This document shows, piece after piece, positions 1 through 9,143 of a stretch of DNA of 19,156 nucleotides. The position numbers were made by a program, and so were the translations under genes. The stretch lies in NCBI GenBank assembly GCA_036939755.1, contig JALLAZ010000188.1:1-19156 (forward strand), in the 5' to 3' direction. Source of the stretch: Stephanodiscus triporus (taxonomy: Eukaryota; Bacillariophyta; Thalassiosirophyceae; Thalassiosirales; Thalassiosiraceae). The notes beneath the pieces are model-generated. The model ran no database searches. It was not told the DNA's origin and saw only the letters and a program-made list of their open reading frames with translations. The stretch's first letter is position 1. Each line of letters begins with the position of its first letter.

Positions 1-156
1 ACAGGCAGGGCGATATCGGGACAGGTTCCTTGGGGCATTGTCATCGTCGTCGTTGTCATCGTCATCTCAAGGTTGTGTCTTCATCATGCTGTGGAAGTGA
101 GAGTCCCCCCCCTACTCTCTACTCATACCGGGGTATGTTTCATACTATCTAGATAT
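1..156. other. Leading non-coding stretch
   Basis: No convincing gene is seen. The stretch holds an imperfect GTC/ATC trinucleotide tract (about 41-66) and a short C-run near 105-112. It could be the flank of a gene lying outside the window, but no reading frame supports that. Confidence 0.4.
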
Positions 157-157
157 T

Positions 158-203
158 CCTAATACTTTCTCCATAACGTTTTGTATGTGGAGAAAGTATT
201 AGG
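158..203. repeat. Short inverted repeat
   Basis: A 16-bp perfect inverted repeat: CCTAATACTTTCTCCA at 158-173 is matched by its reverse complement at 188-203, leaving a 14-nt loop. The surroundings are AT-rich. It belongs to a cluster of inverted repeats upstream of the first gene and may be part of a decayed fold-back transposable element. No transposase is present. Confidence 0.75.
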
Positions 204-221
204 AGTGATAATTAACTCTAA

Positions 222-315
222 AAAATGTAAGGTATGATAGGTATCGTATCATACGTGGATAGATGCCATGTAGACACACTAAAAAATAGGTATCTACGAT
301 ACCATACTACATTTT
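222..315. repeat. Imperfect inverted repeat
   Basis: The left arm at about 222-248 and the right arm at about 295-315 are imperfect reverse complements (AAAATGTA..GTATCGTA against TACGATAC..TACATTTT), with several small indels. The right arm overlaps the left end of the larger fold-back element at 304-496, so the two palindromes are nested or were formed from one another. Confidence 0.55.
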
Positions 316-496
316 CCAAATCAATCGATTTCTCCCACCAGTGGGAGATTACACCTCATATTTTCACTGCCCAGAAGCTTCTACTGACTCCTCCGTGGCT
401 TCTGGTACAGTGAAAATACAAGTGGGTAATCTCCCGCTCACGGTGGGAGATCTCCCCTCGGGTGGGAGAAATCGATTGATTTGGAAACTGTAGTAT
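304..496. mobile_element. Fold-back / MITE-like element, 193 bp
   Basis: Terminal arms at 304-339 and 461-496 are reverse complements over 36 bp with one mismatch (base 312 against 488); 27 bp at 313-339/461-487 match perfectly. A second pair of arms lies inside (about 359-378 and 398-418, TATTTTCACTG..CAGAAGC), and the stretch between the two pairs also partly pairs. Only a small segment near 441-460 is unpaired, so almost the whole element can fold into one hairpin. There is no coding capacity. The structure fits a non-autonomous DNA element (MITE or fold-back), but no target-site duplication could be fixed and family membership is unknown. It ends 74 bp before the first gene's possible start codon. 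Confidence 0.7.
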
Positions 497-569
497 TGAG
501 TATTGTAACTCAACTGTCTCATTCCCACACACGTAAAAAAAAATAGAGTCGACCCCCAAAAACAATGCC

Positions 570-3351
570 ATGAAGGAACAGGTTCACCAAGTTTCAGTCG
601 CATGCCCACCACAACTCGCGATGGCGGTGAACCACCCAGTCGATTACCCGACAATGGAGGATCCTGATTCCGATCCCCCCTCCTACTCCCCGTCCTCCGA
701 CGACTTCCCAGTCAGCAGGAGCAGCAACCTCGCCACAGCCGTAAAACTACTCGCGGCCTCGGCCCTATTCTACTCCGCCGGTACGTCCTTCGCCGAGACG
801 TACCATCGGTCTGCGACCAGCAACGGCCGCCATGCCTCTTCCTCCTCCTCCGTCGCTGGTATCGACTCCGTAGATCTCGTTATGTCCGCGCCGAACGGCC
901 ACGTCTACGCCAACGCCCCCGTCATCGGCGGCGGCCGCATGGCCCGGCGCCTGTCCGACTCGACCATATCCATGAAGAACCCTCCGTCTTACATGAAGGA
1001 ACTGATGGAGGATCTGAAGGAGCGGAGAAAGCTCATGGAGGAGACTCCGCCCGATGAAGTCAAGTATTGGTTTGAGTACACGGGACCGCTGCAGGTGAGT
1101 TTTCTACCATCGATTTGGAAAACACCGCCATTTCAGTGTGTGTGGGGGAGAACTGAAACTGCGGGGGGCGTGAAGAAACCACAAATTCATAGCATAGTTC
1201 ATCCTAAGTTCGAAGTTATCCTTCGCTTGAGGACAGAAACATATCATCAGAATCACTAATCTGACCCCCATCCCCCATCACCTTCTTTTTCTGGGTTTTC
1301 ATGTTCCGGTGCCATATCATTTCCTGTTCTGATAATTGCATTTGTCGAACCTATCTCCCACCCCGCGCACACAGAAATATTTCTATCGCTACTCCCGCTC
1401 CCGCAAAAAGGCCGATTCCTTCGAGGGACGCGACGACTCTGGCGTCGTATCGTCCCGCTTCGTCGAGCAATCAGGAGGGGGGTCAGATTATTCCGCATTC
1501 TTTTCAACGAAATCGACCGACGTGCCCAAGGACGAAGCGACGGCGTACTCTCGATTACTAGACAATTGTTTGGCCATGGGGAGTGAGCGCAGGCCGAATC
1601 TTGGCAAGGGATCGGTTTGGGAAGAACTGTACGGGAAGGACGACCGCGATCGTTGTCGCGTCCTATTCGCGTTGAATACCGTCGGCGCGGGTCGGTCCAC
1701 GACCGTCCTCTGGGAGACGAAGCCCCCCCTACCACATTCGGCTGAGCCCCGTCCCTGGATTTCGGAGCAGGAAACGGCTGCAACGCACATCGAACGGAAC
1801 CTGCAGGAGATCGATGCCATGTGTGCCACGGGATTGATCGCCGCGCGCGTGATGGTGTTGGTGTGCGAACCGATCCCGGGAGTTTGGACGGACTGGATGG
1901 ATTCCATGTTGCCCCACTGTGGGGGGAAATCAGATCCCATGACGGCGAAGGATGGGGATGGCGATCCCAAGGTGGAGGAACGGCCGAGTCCCGTGCAGGT
2001 GGTGGTCACAGCCAATCCCAAGACTGCCGATGTTTGTCACGACTTAAAGAGCGGATTCATGGAGCAGAGGATGCAGGATTTGGTGCTGTCTCCTCCGTAC
2101 CTGGTTGATAAGACGGTAGATATGTCCAAGTTCGACCCGACAGTGAAGAAAACGCATTCTGATTTAGTAAGCAGCGATGATCACGACCTGTATGTAGCCA
2201 TGAAGTGGTCGACGCTGGTAACGGTCCGCAGTGTCAACAGTTTTCTCCAGGCATCCGCCGATTTGGCCACAGCGGCTACTTCCGAAACTCCAATAGGCAA
2301 AGATGACGAGAGTGATGGAGTCACTGTGAATCTGTCTATCGCCTCGTCTAGTCCTTACCTAATTCCATCCTTCGTGCGCGTTTCATATGTGAGCGAGGAG
2401 AACCACAAGGTTAGTTAATCCATGAACACCCTTGCCTAGTATTACCTCCAACTGATGCCATTAACTACATGTTCATTCCCGCAGGTTGCCAAGTGGAGGA
2501 TGCACGGAGATTTCTTTCATCCAGCGGCTTGGGAAATCTGCAAGGACTCGTTTGACATGGCGTGGATCCCGGGTAGCTTGGCGGGGCCTGGAGGGGTGAC
2601 CCCAGCATGTCACGACGGCAAAAAGGACTGTGGACAGTGGTGGGTGTATTTTGCGGAGGAACAAATGCCAACCTCGCCCGAGGTTTACGCCAATGAGGTC
2701 ACGCCTACTCTTGTTCAGGGCGGCTCGAATTACATTTGGATGCTGACGGAACGTCAGCGTCAGGAACTTGTCAAGATGAAAACATGCGTCCATGTCGCTG
2801 GAGAGGATAAATCCAAGAAGGACAAATGTGGCGACTTTCCCCAGGCCGTCATACCACTCGGTGATTTGGAGTCCTTTCTTATGAACTTCACCCCCAACAC
2901 CGCCCTTGGCAAGAAACATTCCCAGAGCCGCTCCCCAGGTTATTCAAGGGCCGAAGAGCGTGAGAAGGATCGCGAGGAGGTCAAGAAACGCAAACAGCTC
3001 AAGGATCAGGATGATATTGAAAAGGCACTATTTGACTACACCATTTACCCCGCGGCACTCTTTCACAAGGATGCCACTATCAAGGCTGCACGGGCACGTG
3101 ACTTCTTCCTCACGGGGGCCAAGCGCGATCCCGACGCCGTTGGACCACAGAAGGTGAAAAGCGGCTACTACGATGTGACCATCACGAAGCCTCGTCAGGC
3201 TACGCTGGCATGGTGTCAGGCCATTTCTCGCAAGGGTCTATGCACATTGTATGCAGACTACTTTCGTTCCTTCGTTGATGAACGTTGCTTGGAGGCCTGC
3301 GGAATGAGAAAAGATTTCAGTGCGATTGGCCGAGTTAGTGATGAGCTGTGA
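570..3351 (+). CDS. Uncharacterised signal-anchored protein, three exons
   Basis: Predicted exons are 570-1094, 1375-2409 and 2485-3351, with GTGAGT and GTTAGT donors and CAG acceptors. All junctions are phase 0 and give an 808-aa protein. The start could instead be ATG 621, because the two-codon ORF ATGCCATGA at 565-573 overlaps ATG 570. Residues about 53-74 form a single hydrophobic segment after an acidic/Pro/Ser-rich tail, and the remaining 730 or so residues look soluble. That suggests a type II (signal-anchor) membrane protein with a lumenal or extracellular domain. The C-terminal third has many cysteines (motifs DCGQWWVYF, GLCTLY, CLEACGM), as expected for an oxidising compartment, and a basic/acidic helical stretch (EEREKDREEVKKRK). 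I do not recognise the family. A Golgi glycosyltransferase-like enzyme is possible from topology alone, but no motif proves it. It is convergent with the IFRD gene. Confidence 0.8.
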
Positions 3352-3680
3352 AACGGCAGATGATCAGCCTTTATTTCAGTTTGATACACTTCTCGCACTG
3401 TACCTGAAACATTTACCCCATGAGGCATCGGAACAAGTATACAGGTGGTTTAGCAGCCACAATCTGAGCTTTTGGACCGTATTGAAGCGGTGTATATGTT
3501 TAGCAAGTAAGAACTCTCTAGTAAAATCATGAATTACTATCCACCATGAAATACTATTTTTGCCAGTAAACAAAGCGTCACAACCCGAAGAGGAATGGTA
3601 GATGTGTACTTCTATTGGCCTATGATGAGGTGGCGTGTCGTTACAGAGCAGAGAGGGAGAGCACCATTTTATCCTCATTG
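3352..3680. other. Convergent intergenic stretch
   Basis: This spacer lies between the stop codons of two convergent genes and presumably holds both 3' UTRs and polyadenylation signals. I see no repeat, RNA gene or credible coding exon. The short open frame through 3320-3532 overlaps the preceding gene's end and resembles nothing known. Confidence 0.5.
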
Positions 3681-5358
3681 TCATATGTCCTCGCCATCGG
3701 AAGTCAAAAAGTGATTCTTTACGTTGGTGCGCGTCCTTCGTTGCTTTGCCATTATTCTATCCGCAGCCTTCGCCGCTTCACTCGTCTTCGAAAGGAACAT
3801 TCGCTTCTCAATCTGACTGCGCGACGTGCCGCTAGCATTGATCGTAGCTCCGAAAATAGCATGCAAAGTTTCGTTCGTCATAAGCTGAGCCTGAAATCCT
3901 CCCTGCAGGCAATGTCGAATAAAATTAAGTTGAATGATCTCCTTCCAGGAGTTAATAGTCAATTTCCCACCTCTCCAATTAACGACTTCGTCCGGAAATT
4001 CGTCTTCTACTATGGTGTGCATAAAGTCACGGAACGTTGCGCGTTGTTGTTTCTTGGCCTGCTTACTCATATGATGAGACGATTCCACGGAAAGCTCCGC
4101 GACACGTTGTTTCACCTCGTCCATCAATACCTCCCACTCCGATCCATCCCATGATCCGCGTCGAAACTTCCTCTCGGTCGTGTTATCCGCCACTTCTTCA
4201 TCGAGGCCCATCCTCAGTCGGCATTCGTGTATCAGCGAGACTGCCTCCCCCGCAGAACGTCTCAATGCAGCGTCCGACGAGTCCAAACAGATCGCCAACA
4301 ACGGGAGCAGCCTCAATCCGCGTCCAAGCTCGATCGAGCCGTCGGAATCGTCTCCTGCGGCGACGTGCGCATCGTGGAGCGTCGAGCTCAACAACGACCA
4401 ACAATCCAGCGCAGTCGCCCTAAGGACGGACGGGGTCTTGTCGCCTCGGTATCGTTCGCCGCCCAAGTTCTCGCACAGGTCCATGACTGAGGAGCAGTCC
4501 TCCCCCTCCTCCAGGCAATCCGTCCCGCATATGAAATGGACCATGGACAAACATCGCAGGGCAGCGACCCGAACTTGGGTGGCCCGCCCGGTGGCGTTGA
4601 CGACCTTCCTCAGCGGCCCATTCGCGGCCTCGACGACGTCGTCCCGATCCCCCCCAAGCACCACCGAGCACGCCTCTATCACCCTACAGGCGGCGTACTG
4701 CTCCGACGGCCTCGCGTTGCCCTTCCCCATCGCAGAGTACGAACAGGCCTCCCACACCGAACCCCAATGATCCTCGAGGACCACGCGCCCCTCCGGACCG
4801 GTCGCGCAGGTCGTCACCGCCTTGAAAATCGTGCGCAGCCCACCCTCTCGCTTCGCCGATCGCCTCTCCTTCTCGACGAGGAGATTGTTACGGTTCGGGA
4901 CAAGCGAAAAGATGGACTTCGGCGTGAGAATGGCAAATGGCGACATAGGACAGGTGAAGGCGACGACGACGACGACGACGACACACTTCTCAGACGAGTC
5001 TAAAACTCACGGACGAGATCGTCGACGCCAGGGAGAGCGCGTCGGCGAGCTTCGACGCGCGACTCGCCGCGGCGTCCTCGACCCGGTCCGGATCGCCGTC
5101 GTCCCCTCCGTCGGGGTCGTCGCCGGCACCGTCCCCGTCGTCGAAGAGGTCGCCGTCGGCATAGGCGTCGGCGTCGTCGAACCCCCCGTTCGACGAGGCA
5201 CTCCCGCCGAAGATGCTGTAGTCGTCGGGCAGTTCCACGTCCCTCATCGTCGCCGCGGCGTCATCGGGGTCGTCGTCGTTGCCGACCTTTTGATTCTTCT
5301 TCCCGCGCCGCTGCTGTTGGGGTTTGGCGTCCTTTTTGTCTCGGCCGTGGTTCACCAT
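3681..5358 (-). CDS. IFRD: IFRD (interferon-related developmental regulator) family protein
   Basis: The gene reads right to left from ATG 5358. Exon 1 is 5358-5011 (116 aa) and exon 2 most likely 4871-3681 (396 aa), total about 512 aa. The donor is GTGAGT. The acceptor at 4872 is preferred because a CGTAAC branch-like site lies about 17 nt upstream; an alternative acceptor at 4917 is also in frame. Exon 1 encodes a basic tail (GRDKKDAKPQQQRRGKK) and a long Asp-rich, disordered region, ending in KLADALSLAS. Exon 2 opens with KERRSAKREGGL, then helical ARM-like repeats. The C-terminal IFRD domain is clear: SKQAKKQQRATFRDF, then LTINSWKEIIQLN and GGFQAQLMTNETLHAIFG. Animal IFRD1/2 act as transcriptional co-regulators, and IFRD2 binds translationally inactive ribosomes; the algal role is not known. 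It shares a divergent promoter with the SET-domain gene. Confidence 0.9.
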
Positions 5359-5753
5359 CCTCAGTGTTGTTGCTTTTGGTGTGGCGTAACGTATCGTGTG
5401 AAGATGGAATGGATGAGATTAACCTGAGTGATGTGATTGATGTGGTTCATCCTCCTCCTCCTCGCACCCAACCAAAACACCAAGTTTTTAGTGTTGACCT
5501 ATTGGGAGTCCTCGCATCGAATTCGTGGGGTGGAGAAAGCAATTGATTTTCGCTTCCCATTTGAGAGAAAAAGAAATGAGGGGGATCGTAGGCGGCAAAT
5601 TTCAAAAAGGTGGTACACAACAAAGGCACGCTGACGGCAGAATATCTCTATCTCACGGTATCACTCTTCCGCACGGTTTTGCGTTGTGTGTTGAGAGAGT
5701 AGAGAGAGAGAGAGTGTGTGTGTGTGGTGGTACGAAGAACAAGAACAGCCAAG
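5359..5753. promoter_or_regulatory. Divergent promoter region
   Basis: About 395 bp separate the ATG codons of the IFRD gene (-) and the SET-domain gene (+), so both promoters and 5' UTRs must lie here. It contains a purine-rich (GA)n-(GT)n microsatellite just before the SET gene and a short CCTCCTCCTCC run near 5451-5461. No convincing TATA box was identified. Confidence 0.45.
5693..5727. repeat. (GA)n-(GT)n microsatellite
   Basis: A run of GAGAGAG... turns into GTGTGTGT... directly upstream of the probable start codon at 5754. It is likely in the 5' UTR or core promoter and would be length-variable between strains. Confidence 0.85.
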
Positions 5754-6761
5754 ATGACCTCCCCTTCCCGTGGCCTCACCCTCTCGGCCAAGATACAGGA
5801 ATCGAAGGCCAAGAGGCCACGTGGGGCGATGGTCAGGAGGGTCCTGTACAGTTCGATCTTCGTGCGCTTGATCGCGAGCTGCGGGATTTTGGGATACACG
5901 ACGCTGGGCGTTCTTCTTGCCTCGGATTGTTATATTCTTGCCTCGTATCGGCCACAGAAGCCACAGTCATCATCATTATCCCTGAAGGATCGTCGCATGG
6001 GAACGAAGAGATGGAGCAGGAAGCCTGAGGAACGGATGACCTCGAGAGGGTTGCGCGAGTCTGTGCCCGATCCGAGGCAAGGCCGGCCACAGAAGCCACA
6101 GTCATCATCATTATCCCTGGAAGATCGATGGAGCAGGAAGCCCGAGAAATGGGAACGGATGACCCTAAGAGAGTTGCGCAGGCACTTCGCCTGCCATGCT
6201 CACGCCAGGGATCAGACTAAGGCCCTACCGACGTTGGAGGAATGGACGTTTCTCAAGAGGCAGTATAAGGAGCTCGTGGATGACAAGCCCGTCATCCTCG
6301 AAAGTCCGGTCCCGCCGACGGAGGGGTACTCTTTCGGTCCGGGGGAATATAGTGATACCCCGCCGCCGTACTACGCGGGTCATACGGAGGGCAAGGGACG
6401 GGGTCTCTTCTCATCGAGGCCGATAAAAAAGGGGGAGCTCGTGCATGATGGCCCCCGATCGAACGTCAAATTTCCCGATGCCGCGGCCTTCCGACGGCTC
6501 GTCGTGTCGCTCCCGAGGAAGACCGCGTGCGACATCACCGAGTGGGCGTGGACGCAGAAGCTCTCGCCGGACGGGACGATGAGTTTATTCGTAGACCTCA
6601 ACATAGCGGCTCTGATGAATTCCTCGGAAGAGCCGAATGTCGCTCCCAAGAACGAGACGACAACCCGGTTCTATGCCACGCGAGATATAGCGGAGGGAGA
6701 GGAAATCGTGTACGACTACGACGTTTACGAAACAGACTGGTCGGCGGTCGGCTTGGAATAA
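5754..6761 (+). CDS. SET-domain protein with hydrophobic N-terminus
   Basis: Single exon, 335 aa from ATG 5754; an in-frame ATG at 5718 lies inside the microsatellite and is less likely. Residues about 31-64 are hydrophobic and may be a membrane anchor or targeting segment. Residues 66-80 and 111-125 are near-identical (RPQKPQSSSLSL + K/E), part of a 45-residue internal duplication. The SET domain occupies about 210-325: GKGRGLFSSRPIKKGELV (213-230), MNSSEEPNV (288-296) in the place of the usual N-H-S-x-x-P-N motif, and ATRDIAEGEEIVYDY (308-322). SET proteins transfer methyl groups from S-adenosylmethionine to lysines of histones or other proteins. The motif histidine is replaced here by serine, so activity is uncertain. 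A membrane segment would argue for a non-histone target. Confidence 0.85.
   Translation: MTSPSRGLTLSAKIQESKAKRPRGAMVRRVLYSSIFVRLIASCGILGYTTLGVLLASDCYILASYRPQKPQSSSLSLKDRRMGTKRWSRKPEERMTSRGLRESVPDPRQGRPQKPQSSSLSLEDRWSRKPEKWERMTLRELRRHFACHAHARDQTKALPTLEEWTFLKRQYKELVDDKPVILESPVPPTEGYSFGPGEYSDTPPPYYAGHTEGKGRGLFSSRPIKKGELVHDGPRSNVKFPDAAAFRRLVVSLPRKTACDITEWAWTQKLSPDGTMSLFVDLNIAALMNSSEEPNVAPKNETTTRFYATRDIAEGEEIVYDYDVYETDWSAVGLE
5951..6220 (+). repeat. In-gene tandem duplication, 135-bp period
   Basis: The sequence GCCACAGAAGCCACAGTCAT begins at 5951 and again at 6086, exactly 135 bp (45 codons) later. Similarity continues, with small indels, through GGAGCAGGAAGCC and GAACGGATGACC in each copy. The duplication is in frame and lies between the hydrophobic segment and the SET domain. 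Confidence 0.85.
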
Positions 6762-7153
6762 AAATAGTGATCGACGAGTTGCCGGTTGATAGAAACCATT
6801 CAAGTGAGATAGCTTAAAATTAATTCTATAATCTGGATCACCCCTACTTGGTCGATCTAACATGATTTCGAGATAATGCAACCATCGAATCATGAATAAC
6901 TTGCAAACTCATGAAGTACACCCTATTAAAACATCATGATTCCGCCTCTCCCCGGAGAATGCCTGCACATAGATTAGTTCAGCGGATGATATGATGCCTT
7001 CGCGGCTTGTCGGGTGCTACCTACCATGTACGATATGACGACAATGAGTTAGATATTTGACGCTAGCATCATGTGTTTCAGGAAGTGGAATATAGACGAT
7101 CCCATATTTGATTCAAGAGCGAGAATTATAACAATCTTGTGAACATGAGTCGC
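6762..7153. other. AT-rich intergenic spacer
   Basis: This is the downstream flank of the SET-domain gene. It is AT-rich and has no credible open frame, tRNA or clear repeat. It presumably holds the SET gene's 3' UTR and the distal upstream region of the cyclin gene. Confidence 0.45.
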
Positions 7154-7270
7154 GTTTGTATCTTCCATGTGTGTTGACTGCATTTAAATTGATACGATTT
7201 TCCACCCGTATTGTGAAATGAAGTTTGTATCTCTCATGTGTATCGACCCTATTCAATTGGATCTTTTCTT
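7154..7270. repeat. Degenerate tandem repeat, about 69-bp period
   Basis: GTTTGTATCT.. followed by CATGTGT.TGAC/CGAC and an ATT.AATTG/TTGG.. block occurs at 7154 and again from 7223. The copies are diverged; the second runs into the start of the larger tandem repeat at 7265. Confidence 0.6.
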
Positions 7271-7644
7271 CGCCAAATGAGAGAAACGCCACACTGGAAA
7301 CACCATCCAGTGAAGCCATGTCCAACTTTCGGCCCATACCTTTGAAAGAGGATTTTTCCTGCACTGTTGGATACGAACAATAACCGTTGCTGGCTCGTTT
7401 GCGTTGCTATGCAACCGACGATCTGGTGCTTCATAAACTGCTGCACACAAGAACTTTTTTCCTCAAATGAGAGAAACGCCACAACAGGAAACACCATCCA
7501 GTGAAGCCATGTCCAACTTTCGGCCCATACCTTTGAAAAAGGAGTTTTCCTGCACTGTTGGATACGAACAAAAACCGTTGCATGAATCGTCTGCGTGCTG
7601 AAACGCAACTGAAGATCTGGCCACAAACAGCTGCACACAGGAAT
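7265..7644. repeat. Tandem duplication, two units of about 190 bp
   Basis: Unit 1 is about 7265-7454 and unit 2 about 7455-7644. Shared blocks include CAAATGAGAGAAACGCCACA, then a near-identical stretch of about 90 bp (7286-7377 and 7477-7568), ending in GCTGCACACA (7440 and 7630). The blocks lie 190-191 bp apart. Between GATACGAACAA and the end the copies diverge more. Unit 2 ends 52 bp before the cyclin start codon, so the array probably lies in the promoter and/or 5' UTR. Open frames through the units on the minus strand are not conserved in frame between copies and are not taken as genes. Confidence 0.9.
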
Positions 7645-7696
7645 GGTCGCCCCACCTCTCTGTCTCATACCGTAGTCTATCGATTCGTCCTGTGCC

Positions 7697-8941
7697 ATGG
7701 TCAAGGTTCACACGTCGAACGTTGCTTTGGCTACCTGGGTGGGAGATGATTATTCGAAGCATTTGCTCGACCAAATTGCCGTCATGGTGGAGAAGGAGGA
7801 CGCCTTTTTCTCCTGTGTTGACTATATCGGAGAGCTGCCTAAGTCGGACGACGACTTGATCGACGAGGAGTGGAGACAGAAGGCAGCTGAGTGGATGTTT
7901 AGAGTCATTGACTTCTATGATTTGGACAGAACCATCGTAAGCAGAAGTTTGACTGGCATACATTGTTTATATTTCAGTAATTCACTTCTTTCAATTGATC
8001 GATATCGTTATTCAGGTAAACATAGCGATGGCATACCTTGATCAAGTGTTCATAGCTTCATCCTTGCATCATCGATGGGACAAGCAACAGTGCGGACTAG
8101 TTCCAATGGCCTCGTTGAAGCTAGCGATCAAGTTGTTGGAGCCAAGGACGATGAACATGGATGACATGCTCAAACTGGGAAAGAAACTAGGCGGATCTTT
8201 TTCTTCGCGCGACGTTGTGGAGATGGAACATGAGATTATTTGGAAGTTATCTTGGAAGCTTTTCCCGCCGACGACAATCTGCTTCGCTCATCATATGATT
8301 TCATTGTTCCCTCGAGAGGTGCCAAAGTCTCCAACACGGTACATTTTGCAAGAGCTAACTAAGTATATGACCGAGCTAGCTGTGTGTAAGTGACGTGTTG
8401 GATCTAATCTGAAACGCCTCCCTGCAGTTAAACTCCAACGCTTGCCCGATTTTATTTACATCATATCTGAAAGGTGTGTATGACTTTGTCAAGTTCAAGG
8501 GATCGTCGACGAGTTTTGCGTCTTGTTTAGTTGCCATGGAAAGGTATGAATCAAATATTTCAGGCAAATCCTAGTCGTTTCTCCTGGTCGTTTGTGTGCT
8601 TGCTCACCATCTCTAACCTTTCGTGCAAAAGTTTGGACGATGACTGCGAACTTTCTTCTGACGCTAAGGCGATTTTTCTTGAGAGAATCCTTGGTTCGTT
8701 TGGCCTTCGCCAGGACGATGTAGAGATTCGGATTCTGAAAAGAGAGTTGAAGGCTTTGCTTTGTCACAACACCGATCTGGAAGGTAAGATGTATCGAAAC
8801 CATCCCTTTTGCACTCAAACAGAAGTGATCTAATTTTTTTTGTATGTATGGCGCTCTCTCCAAGAATTTGTTGCTCTCGTTCGGTCTTTTAGCAAACCTG
8901 AGGAGTCACCAAAAACTTCAGTGGTTAAAGCACATTTTTAA
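7697..8941 (+). CDS. Diatom-type (dsCYC-like) cyclin, five exons
   Basis: Exons 7697-7936, 8016-8385, 8474-8543, 8632-8783 and 8865-8941 join in consistent phase to a 302-aa protein; introns are 79, 88, 88 and 81 nt with GTAAGC/GTAAGT/GTATGA/GTAAGA donors. The cyclin N-box covers about residues 57-165: RQKAAEWMFRVIDFYDLDR, then IVNIAMAYLDQ, GLVPMASLKLAIKLLE and EMEHEIIWKLSWKLFPPT. The lysine in the third and glutamate in the fourth stretch match the pair that contacts the CDK in known cyclins. A second helical domain (TELAVCVYDFVKFKG.., SCLVAME) follows. The family activates cyclin-dependent kinases; diatom-specific cyclins are an expanded group linked to light and nutrient signals. No destruction box was seen. 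The exon 3 acceptor was chosen because it restores the conserved helix; a CTGCAG acceptor at 8427 would shift the frame to an early stop. Confidence 0.88.
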
Positions 8942-9143
8942 TGACCTCATCTTCTATGATGGTACGGTTGTTGTCTTTCGCATGGAAGATTTTTGGCGTG
9001 TTTTGTAATATATTATTGCTTGTGTGTCTCATGGGGCTAATTATATTGAAATACGATTAGTCTTGGTGAATTCCTGTTAGGTCTAAGAGCTCAATGATAT
9101 TACTTGCCTTCGCTATTGCCACCCTAATAGTGACTGCCAAATG
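8942..9143. other. Convergent 3' flank
   Basis: This AT-rich spacer of about 200 bp lies between the stop codons of the cyclin (+) and helicase (-) genes. It presumably carries both polyadenylation regions; nothing else is visible. Confidence 0.4.

Noticed and set aside
3615..4770. Open frames on the + strand opposite the IFRD gene
   Set aside because: They are antisense to a gene with clear IFRD motifs, contain no recognisable domain, and overlap each other in different frames.
7249..7963. Repeated minus-strand frames reading MGRKLDMASLDGV
   Set aside because: The peptide appears twice only because the 190-bp DNA unit is duplicated. The frames differ between units and the longest runs antisense through cyclin exon 1.
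8428..8473. CTGCAG acceptor for cyclin exon 3
   Set aside because: A good consensus, but it leads to a stop after 16 codons and loses the conserved second-domain helix that the acceptor at 8473 restores.
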